From NCBI RefSeq assembly GCF_964355755.1, contig NC_092674.1:29438001-29502000 (forward strand): 64,000 nucleotides of DNA, given 5' to 3'. Position 1 is the stretch's first letter. Each line of letters starts with the position of its first letter. The position numbers and the translations under genes were made by a program. Below are positions 13,701-28,700 of this stretch, piece after piece. A model generated the notes under the pieces. The model was not told the DNA's origin, did no database searches, and worked only from the letters and a program-made list of their open reading frames with translations. The DNA comes from Antedon mediterranea (lineage: Eukaryota > Echinodermata > Crinoidea > Comatulida > Antedonidae).

Positions 13701-16700
13701 TAAATAAATGTCAGTGATATTTATATTATTCATAATTCATTAAGTCAGGTTTGTCACCTGAATGTTAAAATCACGTCTAAATCTTATTGATCTGCAACAG
13801 GTTTGACAACGTATTGATACGATTACCGACCAATTAATCAATAATTACCAATGATACTAGTCAGGTTTACCAGTCAGTTAAAAAAGCATAATAAACAAAA
13901 TTGAACCATAAATGCAATTCAATCAATACAATCAACATTTGACTTATTTCATTTATTTACTAGAATTATAATTTTTAATACTAAACACAGTAGAATCTCT
14001 ATTAAGGGGACATATTTGGCACCCAACAGAGTGGTTCAGGAATAGGGATGTCCCCTAAATACGATCTGGCTGTTTTATTAAACATATTACCCATTGCCAT
14101 ATTCATAAGAAAGTGTGCCTTTAATAGGTGTTCTCTGGAAAAGGGTTGGCCGCAGTGTTAACAAATATATTGACCCATTTTAGTTTATTGAGAAAATGTC
14201 CCTTTAATAGAGGTGTCCAATAATAGAGGTGTCCAATTATGGGTGTGTTCAATTATGGGTGTGTCCCAGAAAAAGTGTACTCTTGACTTGATTTTCTTTC
14301 TTTTTTGGTTTGAAAATTATATCTACTGTATAGCATATTTTTGTTATGTAATGCCTATATTTGCTTTGGTTTGAATAATATATTTTTGCTTATAAATTTA
14401 TTATTATTTGCATTCAATTTATTTTAATCAAATGTATTCTTTAATTTTCAGTCTAATGTAACATATTTTATTTTCTGGTATCTCTTTGATTATTTCTAAT
14501 AATTTAATAACTTTTTGGTTTTTTTTTTCATTACATAAGATAATTCTGTAACTTCATATTATGTTATGTTTTGTTTGCATGCCATTTTGTTTTTCATTTT
14601 CCAGACCAGGTACCGTTCTAATACCCTCCCTAAAAGTTTTGGGAGCCAATTTAAGGAACCGCCCCCAACCGCTCCAAAACCAGCCACAAGACTTGCGCGC
14701 CGAATCCAAGCTCATAAAAAGTCTCCTGAGGAGTCAGAGCGATCGACTCCTCCGATCCGCGACAGGCCGAGTGTCATTGGCCTTTTTGACGAACCTGACG
14801 ACGTTAGTATTTATATTTATCCGCTTTCTGGATTTTTTTTCTGGTTGAAAATTGCACGGTTCTTAGCTTTTGGTATTCTATTCTTTCTACTTTAAATCAT
14901 TTTCATTTCTCAATTATCATTTTATCATGCTTAATTTATTTTCATTATTCGGCCACGTTTTGATTTATTTATTAACAAAACAAACGTTCTATTAATATCT
15001 CATATTCTGATTAATTTGGTTAACTTTGCTTTATTTTTACACAAAAGCTAGCAGCACCATTAAAAAAGAGAATTTATCATCGACAAAATAATTATTCATT
15101 GATTAATAAATATATAATATTTAGCTTTCTTTCATGCAGCTAGTAAACTGGGATCTTTGTTGTCTTTGGAAATGAAATGATTCTACCGATGTTACGCAAA
15201 TTATTTGATTGAGCCATATAGCAATTGTCAAAGTCATCATAATTCAATAAATTCTCTGCAATTTAATTCTGTAAACTCTAAATTCTAAACACCAATATGA
15301 GTCTGTTAGCAAGTTCTGACCAGCATTTATTTTATCAAACAATAATACGTTAATTGAAATAATAATATATGGTATTCAAATAACAGAGCACAATTCAAAT
15401 TTAAAATATTAAAATTGAACCTTTTAAAGTACTTTCAAATGGCTTCATCCTGATGTAGAGTGACCTAAAAAGCAGCCTTGAATATTTAGAATATGCAATA
15501 TTATTGCCATTTAAGACATGTTTTATCTCTATGCTGTTGGGAAATATGTTCTGAAGATTCCTGAAAGATCACCTTCACATTTATCTGTCTAATATCATCT
15601 AATTTTTTACCATTTCTTCTAACTTCTGGACTACCTAGAGTAATAAACTTGCTTCTAAATTTGTCTAAAAATAGAAATTTTGAATATTATTTGTGAAAGG
15701 AAAGAGGATGGTAAACAAAGCCATGTTAAACTAAATCTTATATAAGGGCTTATACTGATCGTGGTACTGAGACAATGCCAGATACGAACCCAGGACTTAA
15801 TTGTGTGCATGTTAACCACCAATAAGTTACTGTACACTACCAATGCACCTCTCCAAGCTTTGTCATTTTATGCAGGCCTTGTCTTTTGAAAATTCTATGT
15901 GTGCAACAAATTGCACTTCTCAACACATTCAGGGAGGAGGGTGTATGTGTGTTGTTTGTATCTTGGTGTGTAAAAGATTACCAAATTTGAATGTGCTGTA
16001 AGTCTCACTCCTCAGGGGCATTTTAGGAGTGTGTTAGGTGAGTGCTCCCAAGCCTCAAAAGACAAGGTCTGCTCATGTTTAACATCTGTATTTTCTTGAC
16101 GCCCGTTTATGAGAGATGTAGACTGTATTACAGTAGAAATTACCTGGTGGTAGGGTTAATTAACTCCAAAAAACAGCATGGTAGTAACAACATGTAAATT
16201 GTTCTCCTTTGTAAAATCATCAAAACTGCAAATATCATTATTTTTTCATTTCATTCTGCACATCTAGATTTCATTTGTTTAAAAAAAAAGTCAAAAAATT
16301 GTGGAATTTCTTTATAATTAATAGATAATTGAACATTTGGAAATTAAATGACTACTTGTAGGACTACCAAATGATGGGGTAAATATTTAAAATTTTAATT
16401 TCAGGTGGGCAAACCAAGGCCACAATTAGTGAAAGAACCGGCAATTCAACAAGAACACAGTATTATGGAGAAATCTAATCCACATGATTTTCGTGGAAAT
16501 TTTAATAGTAAACTTGTAAGTGCTCGTGAGCGAGAGCAAAAAGAAAACAGTAAAAACTCAACAGCATGGCAGCCGGAAAAACGACGTGTTAGCCTGGGAA
16601 TTAAGAGCCGTATGGCTGCTTATAGTCAGAGCCTAGACCTAGATTCGCAAATCCCAAAGAAACCTGAACCAAAGAAAGATGAGGAGGTAAGCAAATAACC

Positions 16701-19700
16701 AATAATTTAAAATAATAACATTTTAAATGCCTTTTCATTCCTCCAATAGTAGTACTGCAGTTTGATGATAATCAATGGATTCATAGTGCATTATTAATGT
16801 GTACAACTTTGTCTACACTCTCAAACTAATTTGACAAATCTGATGTGCCCAAAGTGATATGCTCAAATCGGAAATACCTCCCTGCTCAAATATGGTAGTG
16901 CTATGACATCATCATGTCCATATATGGGCACATCACATTTTGTTGTTGCATAAATTTTGATAGTGCGGACAAAGCTTTAGGTGGTACCTACAGTAGTGTA
17001 AATTTAATACCCAACCTCTCCATTTGACCAGATCTCTTACTTTATTGAGACAAACAGAATGAATCGATCTATTTAATTTGATTGCTTGATCTAATTAGCA
17101 TGAACTCATTTGTAATCATTATCATCTAACCTATCAACTTAGTTTGAAGTGTTCTAACATTGTTGCTCAATTTGTCACAAAACAACACATGTATGCAAAT
17201 TAACATTTGCACTCCCTGCAATAGTAAACACACCAATAGATACTTACGTGCAAAGAAACAACTATTAATTTTGTATCTATATTTTTGTTATTTATTCATG
17301 TACACACAAAAGCAAAATAAAACAGTGTAAATGTATTCATCCAGACATGAGAGTGGCATGCACAATAAACAACACATAAAACACTTTTTTTTTTAAATTG
17401 TCTATCTTGAGAGGATAAATTTACAAAATCAAACCAAAATCATAAAATATATAATGTAGCATTTTTATGAGGTTAATGTTTTAGTTTTTATAACATATTG
17501 AAGGATTTTATTGAAACAATCCTAATAGGGTACTTAACACAATAAAAGTGTTATTCACCTCTGATCAAATACTGTACTTACTACAAATAATCTGGAAAAA
17601 ATATGACATTGAAAACAAATTATGTCTTTATGTTTAGCAAAGTACACTAAACCAAATAAAAATGTGCTGTCACAAATTTGGTGTATTGTTCAGTTGATGT
17701 CCTACCACCTCAATGTTTGTGAGGACATGTGGCACAGTGTTGGACGTTTGATTACTGATTATTCAAATCCAACTCTCGCCTCATTGCTTGTATCCTTAGG
17801 CAAGACACTTTACTTACATTTGCCGGTTCACCCAGGTGTATGAAATGGGTACCCGGTTAGATCAAGACACAACTTTGCGCTGATTACTAGCTGCATTATT
17901 ATGGCAGTATGTTTCCATACGTGTTTGATCCAAAAAAAAATGGCCTGTGTAATAATGTGCAGTGCATTGAGACTGAGAGCTTGCTTATATGCGCTATATA
18001 AGAATGAACTATTATTATTCTATTCCACCAGCCAACATTAAATTAAGTCAATCACTTTCCCAGAACCACCAATATTTCATTCCTTTCATTCTTTTTTCAC
18101 ATTCCATACCCTTTTCCCTAATCATGAAAAAGCACAGCTTTGATCAACTTTTTTTTTTGATGCAAAATAAAATTCAGTACAATCTGCAAATCATTCTTTC
18201 TCAAGTTCATGCAATTTAGTTCATAAAATTTCTTGTTTCTTTCCCACAATTCTTTTTCCACCAAACCTTTTCAGTCAAAAACCGAACCAGAAGTAAGTAT
18301 GAGAGGTCTTTTGTTATACGAGCATTTATTGTGGTTTTTGTATTGTTCGTCTGCATTCCTATCTGTTCATCCATAGCTTTGTGTAAACATCAAGGGTTTT
18401 AGGCTTATTCTGTCAGGGATTCTTTTTGTATCAATTTTGTATTTTTTTCGGTTGTTGACATATTTGGTTCACGTTTTTTATAATCTTATTTCTACATGAT
18501 CTAATACTATGCAAACATGGTTAGCATTGCGATAATCACTTAGGATCGGCTGCGATTTAGTCAGTTCTGGTTGCGATGTAATCAGAATCGAGCGCAAATT
18601 AAACTATACACATGCATTAATGCATTTTAGTTTACAATTTTTGATATACATTATGTTATGTTAACGTAATTCCATTTATCTACAATATTATAATTCAGCA
18701 TAATATTTTGCTTTTTTTATACTTTGCTCTTCTTTTACAATGCTGTGTAAACAAATCGCAATCGCCAGATTGAATATTGTGTTTTTATTAATAATTTATT
18801 ACACTTTACACTTACAGTTATATTATTAGTTTTCTTCTGCTATCTAATTATATGCTTTTATATATATAGTAATTGTTTATTAGTTTTTATGATTTTCAAA
18901 ATAATACCACTATTTTATGTCTTTTTGCCGTACGCAATTGTATTAATTTGACATTACAGTACAGTTGTATGTGTATATGTTTTAAATTTTGTTCTCTATA
19001 TTTTTGTATGTACCGTATTATGTTATGTTTATTTATTGTAAGCTATAATGTTTGGTTTTCACTAGTGACGCAACATAAGGATGTAACGCAACTTAAGTGA
19101 TGTGACCAATCACTGGTGATGGATTATTCAAACTGTCACTTGCCATTGGTCAAATTGTTGCGCTTACGTCGTAGCGTTGCCTCCTAGTGGGAACCAAGCT
19201 ATAAGTAACTCAGGTGTTACATGATTATATATTGTATTGATATTATATTGCATATTTTGGTGCCATATTATCTATTGTCAATGTCACACCATTTTTATAA
19301 TTTCATTTCACAGGGGATGGTCACTAAATAGTTGATTGGTTCATAATCAATTCTGATACTGATTCACTATCATGTTATCATTATCAATTCTGATACTGAT
19401 TCACTATCATGTTATCATTATCAATTCTGATACTGATTCACTATCATGTTATCATTATCACTTCAATCATTTTTTTAATCTCATAGGTCTACTAAATATT
19501 TTTCATTATTCAATATTTTTCTACCCCATCCACACTATTTTATTGGTATCTAATATTGGTACACTGTATATTACTGACCTCTAACCTTTGACTAACTATC
19601 CCGCTTTCTATTCACCTACTCATCTATAGAGGGAGCCTATCTGGTTTCGTCTTTTTGTAAGTATTGCTGTTTGCTATTAATCCTGCACATTTGATACTTT

Positions 19701-22700
19701 TAACTTTATTTTTGGACGTACTATGAACAATTATAAATTTACATTTTATTTTAAATTTTGATTATATAACTTTCACACATCTGGTACATGTTTGTTTATT
19801 ATTTGCCACAATGTGCATATTTGGTTATTTGATCAGAACTATTATTTGAATTTCAATATTTATTTTATCAATATTTCTGCGAATGAATTATTTGCATTTT
19901 GATATACAATTATTTTATTTGGAAAGTTATTCTAAGAAATTTAACGATCATACATATTTTAATTTCAAGCTTGCTTTAAATGCATAATAACTGTAATATT
20001 CATATTAAATATTAATTATTTGTACAAATAATATGCTTATTAACATAATGTATTCACAATTTTGTGTTTTTATAATTATTTAAATAACACAATAATAAAA
20101 CAGATTTAACAGTTAACAGTTTTTTTAGAATCTAAACTATCTAACAGACAGCACAGGGAACGTTTTCTGAGATGTTAGGCCTATGGAAAATGTTTAACAA
20201 TAAATATTTCACGCAAGATTAATCTTATTAATAATTAACTTTAACTTTCAAGTTCATTACAAGACGACAATAAGCATCGTCTCTATTCTTGTCTTTTTAT
20301 CTTAAATTTGATTTATTATTTTCATGATGTTTATTAATGTCACAGGCAAAAAATCGACCTTTCGTTGAGAAGTCTATCGCGATGAACCAACGGCCCTGTA
20401 ACGAGAAGGGATTTGGATTCTCATTTAGTGGTGGGTCAGAGGTCAAGAAGCCACCGACGATTGATAAGATTAGGAAAGGTATGTTATAATGTCTGTGAGA
20501 CTGACTTGATGTCATTTCATATAGTTTTTACTGTATTAGTCAACCCTCTTATTTATACTCTTTTAAAAACCTATTTTACGGTTTTCAATTTCCAAAATTT
20601 GTTTTTAAAAATGGTTATATTTTTTTTTTTTAATAATCATCTTTGAGTATCACCCGTGCTTCATTACAAAAGAATTTTGATATTAAAGGGTCCAAATACA
20701 TATAAAAACAATTTAAAAACATGACAAATCAAAAGAGTGCTAAACATTATTTACAATAGTTTAATTAAGTCTATTAAAGCTATGGAAATACAGCTTCGGG
20801 GATCATTCAGAGATATTTTTGTAAAAAAATAAGTTTAGTTGCAAAAGTAATACAATAGGCGTGAGGCCTTGAAATAAAATAATTATGAGAATCAAGTATT
20901 GATAATATAGTTTTCCACAGTACTTCTCATTTACATACTGCGTTCATACCAAGGGGTATGTAAATAGGAAGGTCACTCTCATTTACATACTGCGTTCATA
21001 CCAAGGGGTATGTAAATAGGAAGGTCACTCTCATTTACATACTGCGTTCATACCAAGGGGTATGTAAATAGGAAGGTCACTCTCATTTACATACTGCGTT
21101 CATACCAAGGGGTATGTAAATAGGAAGGTCACTCTCATTTACATACTGCGTTCATACCAAGGGGTATGTAAATAGGAAGGTCAAATCGTCTGCTCACTAC
21201 ATTCACTCTAATATAGTTTTCCTCAGTACCTCTCATTTACATACTGCGTTCATACCAAGGGGTATGTAAATAGGAAGGTCAAATCGTCTGCTCACTACAT
21301 TCACTCTAATATAGTTTTCCTCAGTACTTCTCATTTACATACTGCGTTCATACCAAGGGGTATGTAAATAGGAAGGTCAAATCGTCTGCTCACTACATTC
21401 ACTCTAATATCTTAGGTTCAACAGCGGCAAGCGTAGATGTTCAACCTGGTGATGTCATCGTATCAGTGAATGGAGACAAAGTACTAAGTGCCTCTTATGA
21501 AGAGATAGAGTACAGTATTAGTCATGCTGTACTCATTGGTAGAATGACTCTGAAAATAAGAAGATATGATGAAGGAGGTACGTTTATTTCTTGTTTGATT
21601 TCAGTTTTTGTTTTTATTTATTATATTCAGTCTTGAAAAAGTAAATATAAATAAGTAAATGTAAAGAAGGAATAGATTAAAATTTATATCATACTTCAGG
21701 ACCCAACAAAGGGGTTGTTATTAGTGTTTTTTGTGGGCCTCCTATCAACAGCCCCTTGGATTTCCTGGAGGTCCGTTTCTTCTTCTTTTAATTTGCTTTA
21801 CTCCTTTTTGCTGTGTGTGTTGTTTTGTTTATGAGATGAATAAAAGAGATTGAATTGGTATTAATTAGTATTAATTGGTATTAATTGGTATTAATTGGTA
21901 TTAATTAGTATTAATTGGTATTAATTAGTATATATTGCCATTCGTTCATTTCATAGAAAGTCCTCTGAATAGTGGTGTCCCAATAGAGGGGCTTTTACTG
22001 TATTTTAATTCTTTTTAAATGTATATTTGTTGCGAACAAAATCTGGAGTTATAATCTGTTAAAAGCAATCCAATTGAGAATGAATAAATAAATAAATAGC
22101 TCAACAATAGCTTTTATTGTAGTAAAAATTAACTTTGCAATACTAATACTTTATTTTAATCAGATTATTTAAAGTAAACCATGATTTGAGATAAGAGTGG
22201 GTAAACTAATTCCTTACAACAGTATTAGAAAAACAAGAATTAGATAGCTCCATGGGTTTACCGATTCCTTACAATCTATAGTGTAACTAAAGTAATTTGT
22301 GAACTTCTTTGAATAGCTCTGTTGAAGTGTATCCCAAGTACTGCAATATAACTGATTTAATCTTGATGTTAGTGTCAAGTAACATGCACTTGTTATCTTA
22401 TTGACGACAGATTCAGGAAGTGTACCACTCGACGATAATCCATTCAAGTCTATGTTATCAGATGAAGCAATCTCACCGCCATCATCGTCAATGGGAATGA
22501 AACGCTCTAAAGACCAGTAAGTTTACCCACCTTGTGTCATAGTCGCAACCTTCTCCTGACCTCTCTATATGTTTCATTTTATTTAATTGTTTAAAGTCAT
22601 TATGTAACTTTTAAAGAAAATTAAAAAAAATGTGTATTTTTTAACAATTGTAGCAGAATGTAGCTTGTATTGTTTATCTGGAGTTGGAGAGACACGCCCT

Positions 22701-25700
22701 TTGGCGATAGTTGTCTTTGACACCTCTTATCTCTCCTCAATGCTCCATTTTATGTTTCACTGAAAAGAATAAATAAATAAACAGAATAAATAATCATATA
22801 GACATCAAATGTACAACGTTAAAAAAAATTCCTACAAAACAATTTAATTAACCCAATATTATAATAATATAAACACATAATTTACAGAAAATACCAAAGT
22901 AGATATTTTAAAATTGATATTTAATCGTTATTAATTAAGCAAAAACGTTGTTTTTAAAGTACAATATAATAGCATTCAATCACTCACCAGTAATATTTAT
23001 TATTGCAAAGAGCTAATGTTTCAGCCATCTGGCATTTACTAAAAACATTGCATATTTTCAATTGGTTTGTTTTGGTTACAGTTGCGTTTTGTTTATCATT
23101 TCACCATTACAGCCTAGCCTACTATAAATAGTTAACAACCCTTTAAAAGAATGCTAAGGAAATCAAATACCTACTTCTCTTTAGTCTCCTGCTTTTTACT
23201 TAAGCAGTTAAAACTTTGGTTAAAAGCTATAAACATGTTATTTCATAGTAACCCTGAAGAGTAATAATAATACAAAACCAGATGTTCTTGAGTTCTGTCT
23301 ATACTATCACACTTTATGTTTTAAAAAAATGTGATGTGCCCATATATGGACATGATGATGTCATATTACTACCATATTTGGGCATATCACACTTTTTGTC
23401 AAACTAGTTTGATAGTGTAGACAGGACTTTAGGCCTAGGCTACAGTGTACGTTATTTCTTTTCAGAAAATTAAATTTTCAAAATGGATTTTAAGAATTTG
23501 TAGATCTGCAGTTTTTGGAAAGTTTACCATTTTCTGCATATAGAATGTTATGTTTTTATTGAAATATAATTTACTTTTGTCCACTTTTTTTAAAGGAATC
23601 CAATTTCTTTACCTTTTGTTTTTAAATAGAAAAATAAACAATTATGAGCAACCAGTACGAGATGTACCGATGCAAAAACCAGCGAAAGCACCCGTAGAAA
23701 TACCAAAGAACCGAAACCACACAGAACATCGGGGGAACTACCCATCAGCAAACGTGAATCATAGCAACCACCACAACGATTCTGTACCGGATGGAATGGT
23801 TGTAGAAGAACCTATGATCCAGATGGAGAAGAAAGCGGTTAAGACCTTTGCCAGCCCTGATGTCTTTAGACCCATCATGGAAGATACCTGCCAACAACAT
23901 GTCATTGTAAGTTGTGTGTTTTTTCATTCAATATTTTACTCAAAGATTCCTGATTTATTTGATTGATTGATTGATTAACAACAGAAGAAGATTAAAATAA
24001 TATAACAATTTAAAAAAGAAATCTTTTGCTGTCAACTAATTATTATTAAGTAAGTTCTTGTTTTGTAAATATTGCAATAACTGCAAGTTTGTATGGTGTA
24101 TCTGTTGCGTTGTAGTTTGTGATTTGTTTGTTTTTTATGATGCGGTTTATTGTTTAATGCACTAACCTATAGGTAATTTTATACACAAGTAATTCAAATG
24201 CTGTTTTTATGTAATAACTACAATGTTCAATTGTTGTTCACATTAAGATCTGATCATGATGAACTTATTCATGATGAACTAGAAGCATTGGTTAGTCTTG
24301 AGTTTAAACCATGTCAGTGCTGTGTTTAATTTAAAAGACCTTTTATAGTTTTGTTTAACTTGTCTTGAATGTGTTAATGTTGCTTGCTGTTTTTTGTTTG
24401 CTCCACTAGCCTAAGGATGAGGGCGCTCCAGGCTTAGATGAGCTGTTCAATAAGGTGAGAATGTCGCTATGCTTGCCTAAAATGCTATAGAAAAATATTA
24501 GATATTTTTATGATCATTTAGTAAACTTTAGGGGGCAGTATTGCATGGCAGTTAATTTTATAGTTCAAACCGTTTTTTATTCATCAAAATTAAAATTAGA
24601 AAAGAAATTTAAAAAAAAACAAATGCATTCTGAATTCATTTAGGTAGAAATTAAAGGCAAAAATTAAATTTTATAGTTGAAATTTCTTAGACAATAGAAA
24701 CGAATATTCTCACATTTGTTGTATTTTATGTTGTAAATGTTTATTTTTCTGTCCGTTGCATGACGCTCTTTCTAAATGTAATCTGTGTCTGTCGTTAAAC
24801 ATTTGCATGCTTCTTTTCTTCTCAGTTAGACAAAATTAGAATCGAAAAGTTAAAGGTATCGTATAAAATAAATCAAAAGGCTTTTAAAAATCATGTATTC
24901 ATTATAAATCTGCACACAGGATTTATTACAGTAGTTGAATCACTGCTAATTAGCATAATTAGTGGCTTCATTTACATATCAACATGCACCGTTAGAAAAA
25001 AATATATATCACTGAAATTGTTTATTTATGCAGAGATCTTGGTAATTGTAGGCTTAAACAAAATGATTAATTTATTGTTGATTAAAATGTTTATTTTCTT
25101 TAATATTAATTATAAATACCAACTTTAATTTATTTGCTTTGAAATAAAGTAACAATATGAATATTTTTAATAGAAATATCTAACATTTATTTCATCACTT
25201 TCATAGAATTATCATATTTATATCCAGAATTTTGAAGTTTTTCCTTTCCATTTTATATTGCTTTTAATATATTGACAAATATTCGAATATATATTTATAA
25301 AATGTGTCTAGTGCATGTATACCGGTAATACAATTTAATATTCAGTTTTTATTTGATAAAAAAAAGTATATAGCTTGGTTAAAATAAAATTATTGTATAA
25401 ATGCATTGAGTGCTGCCCTCTTCAGCCATGTTAGAACAAAGCTCTGTCTACTAGTTTGACCAAAAAAAAGTGTGATGTGCCCAAATATGGTAGTGATATG
25501 TTTAAATATGGTAGCGATATAACATCATCATGTCCTTATGAGCGAGTGAGTGGCCGAACGGTTAAGACAGTGGAACCGTAATTACATAGCCATAACATCG
25601 GCAAGGGTTCGAGGCTCACTCGCTCCATGGTTCTGGTGGTAGAACGAGTCTTCTCGGATAAGGACTATAAACCGTAGGTCCAGTGTACACATAGCTCATG

Positions 25701-28700
25701 CGCACTTTAAAGGACCTAGTACATCTTTCGAGACGAGTAGGGGGTTACCCCGGTGTACTAGTCCACACAAACACAGCCACTGTCACACACAGCCACTGTG
25801 CAAATTGGGACTGGACCGTTTTAGAGGTGTTTACCACCTGTTGGTCCAGATCCTTCACTAACTGAGTTAGTGAGAAGTCGAATAAATTAAAAAAATTATA
25901 TGGGCATGTCACATTTTTCACATAAAGTTTAATAGTATAGACAGAGCTTAACTCACACAGGATTTGAACCTATTACCATGGAATTGTTCATCTACCATTA
26001 AGCTATTCAACTTAACAAGCAAATGATTCAACAGTTTATAATATGCTCTGTCCTATTTGGGAAGAATCTCACTTCTTCCCATGCCCTATGTTAGAACCTA
26101 CCTTTTATTACAATAAATCAATGTTATACTACCAGTGCATACTATACTCTACAAATATTAAACCAACATTACACACAGTTCTTTATTCATCTCAGATGAT
26201 TTTCTGCTACTCAATATAAGTATCATCTACATCTTACTTAATTATCAATTTAGTCTGCTGTTAAGTACCAACTTGATTGATAAATTCATCTTCAATATAA
26301 ATAGAAACATCATTATTAGTAGCTTTTGGTGATCTTATCTTTAGATTTAGCATCAGCACTATCTTGTTTATTGGATTACTATAATAGTTGGGTGGTGTAG
26401 TACAGTATACAAGATCTTCACAGTTTACTTGCTTGTGTATTTTTTCTTAGTGTTATATGTGGTTCATAAATGATTATTACAGTAGTGAAAAAATATGAAT
26501 ACAAATTGTTTTGAATAATAATAATAATAACAACTTTATTTAAAAACGGATGCAACACTTGAATCACCATATTGGTGTTTTTCACAAGGCCGTTACTTAC
26601 TACAAAACTATTTATATACTATGAATTAAAATAGTTATAGGAGAGTCTTCTTCCATTTAGGAGCAAACTTCATAGTTGAAGGCTACTGCTCCACTGGCTG
26701 TTGCAATTCCACTTCTTTTTCATCTTTATTTTTGCATACAGTGTGTGGTGTATATAAATGTTATGGACATTTTAGTATTCATATTTACATACATACTTTA
26801 TCAATAAAAACATTAACATCATCATCAGTGTATCACATTTGTCACCAATTACATTGTCATCATTACATTGTCATTGTCATCATTACAACATTCATCATTG
26901 TAGACCATCACAAACAATTTTACTGAATGAAAATGAACCCAGTGTTTATGAAAAGTAATTCACCACCATCCCATGGGTCCTGTTACATAAAGTACTGAAG
27001 AAGGAGGAGGCATCAGCCTCAAAGCCCTCTACTTACACTAAATACTAATTGAGGCCAACAGCTATCTACATACTTTACTAATCACCACATGCTGTTAACA
27101 TTCTCTAAGCAAGCATCTGATTGGTCAGTTGGGAGAGTATCGGGCATCTTATTCGCCACACCTGCTGTGAACTGATACCTTAGCTATCATTGGTGGTAGA
27201 AATGTGTAGGCTTACACAAGTTTATTGGGATTTCTTGTAGGCCAGGGTTGTGTTCAAAGTGCTCCGATACAATTGTGCTATGAGGATTTGATTGTTTATA
27301 GACTGTTGTTTATTTGGTTCTGGGATATTATTAACTTGATTACTATGTGGTTTCAGTTGGAGTTTGTTCCTCTTCCATCACCAACTCTAGTAAGTAGGTA
27401 TAATTATAGTAGAACACTTAAGCATTAAGGAGATGACCATTCTTTACTCCATGAGATGACCCACCAGCAAAGGGTCCCCTAAATAGAGGTGTCCCCTGAA
27501 TAGAGGTTAGCCCATGTTCATTAGAAAATTTCTCCTTGAATAGTTATGCCCCAAAGGAATGGATCCACTGTAGGCTACATTTTTCTGCTGATCTGATTGT
27601 TTTCGGTTTATTTTTTGTTTTGCTGACTCTTGGCCTTGGGTTGTTATTCTGTTTTGTAACTTGTGATATTTTACTTCACAACACTGTATAGTGGCTTAGA
27701 TGTGACCTTTTCATCATTTACCTCTCCCTGGTATTAGAAAGAAGTAAACAGACTTGTGTTAGTGTTAATCTGGTCACGGGCCATTCATGTTAAAATGCAA
27801 AAACATTCAAATATGCATCCGTTAACTTGGTGCAATCAAGCCTAAAGCTCTGTCTTACACTATTAAACTAGTTTGACAACAAAATGTGTGATGTGCCTAA
27901 ATATAGTAGTGATATGCCTAAATATGGTATTGATATGACATCATCATGTCCATATATGGGCTCATCACATTTTAAAAAAAAATAAAGTTTGATAGTGTAG
28001 ACAGAGCTCTAAAGAAGTCTATATCACAGTATCACAAACTTTTATGGAATTTACAAATTCACCGGTGCTTGACTGGAGTGTAAGATAGATACAATATACA
28101 TCATTATCTATTGTTTATGCATTGGAATACTTTAGGTAGTATTGTTACTTGTATCATTACTTACAATAAATTTCAGTTTCGTTACTTTGTCTTTATTTTC
28201 AGGATGCGGATGATGAACGTAGCATGAGTGAAACAGATCGTGAAGAATATGAAGAAGAAATAATGGATCAGTTGGAACGAGAGGAAGAAGAAGAAAGGAA
28301 ACGTGAAGAGCGCCATCGCTCGATTGAACAAGATGAAAGGGTAAGTTTATTTAAGAAATTTTCTATTTCTACTTTTATTTGAACACACTTAAATTTATTA
28401 TTTTAAAAGGATATAATATGATAATTAATGCTGTATTAATTTTTATTTATTTCCATAGCCTTCTGAAGCTCCAGTATCACAATCTTTAAAAAAACCAGAA
28501 CCAAACTTGAACTTTGACCGGTTTCAAGAACAGAATAGACCTATTAGGTCATCATCACCATCGTACTCGGTTCCAAAACCGTTTAAACCAGCTCAGAACA
28601 AGTTTCACTCAGTTCCGTTAAGAACGCACAAAGACGCTGAGCCAGGCCGCGATAAACTCATAAAACGCAGATCAGATTTCTTCAGTAAGATTCCGGACTT

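Larger units (their letters stand above)
8863..14604 (+). other. 5.7-kb intron with several repeats
   Basis: No coding exon recognised. Holds the 686-bp TIR element (9705-10390), a ttgttgttgccc microsatellite (10918-10964), a family A MITE (13502-13636) and scattered pieces of a ctctattaaggggacac-type element (about 12640-12800 and 13988-14275). The rest is AT-rich and unassigned. Confidence 0.6.
16687..18274 (+). other. intron with a MITE and a SINE
   Basis: Family A copy 3 (16803-16979) and a tRNA-related SINE (about 17715-18018). No exon seen. Confidence 0.6.
18293..20345 (+). other. intron(s) with MITE, 37-bp repeat and possible microexon
   Basis: Contains family B copy 19047-19200, a 3 x 37-bp tandem repeat (19351-19461) and the candidate 27-nt exon at 19630-19656. 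The rest is AT-rich. Confidence 0.55.
24856..28202 (+). other. 3.3-kb intron with nested SINE/MITE
   Basis: Contains the interrupted family A MITE (25436-25951) with a SINE inside, a tRNA-like relic on the minus strand (about 25949-26010), a ggacacc-type repeat (27410-27565) and family A copy 6 (27843-28013). No exon seen. Confidence 0.6.

Noticed and set aside
20926-21410. CRISPR-like regularly spaced repeats
   Set aside because: Spacers are identical rather than unique and the host is eukaryotic; it is a minisatellite.
25540-25625. Functional tRNA gene
   Set aside because: The fold and boxes are tRNA-like, but it is followed by a SINE body and A-rich tail with target duplication; the anticodon arm is irregular.
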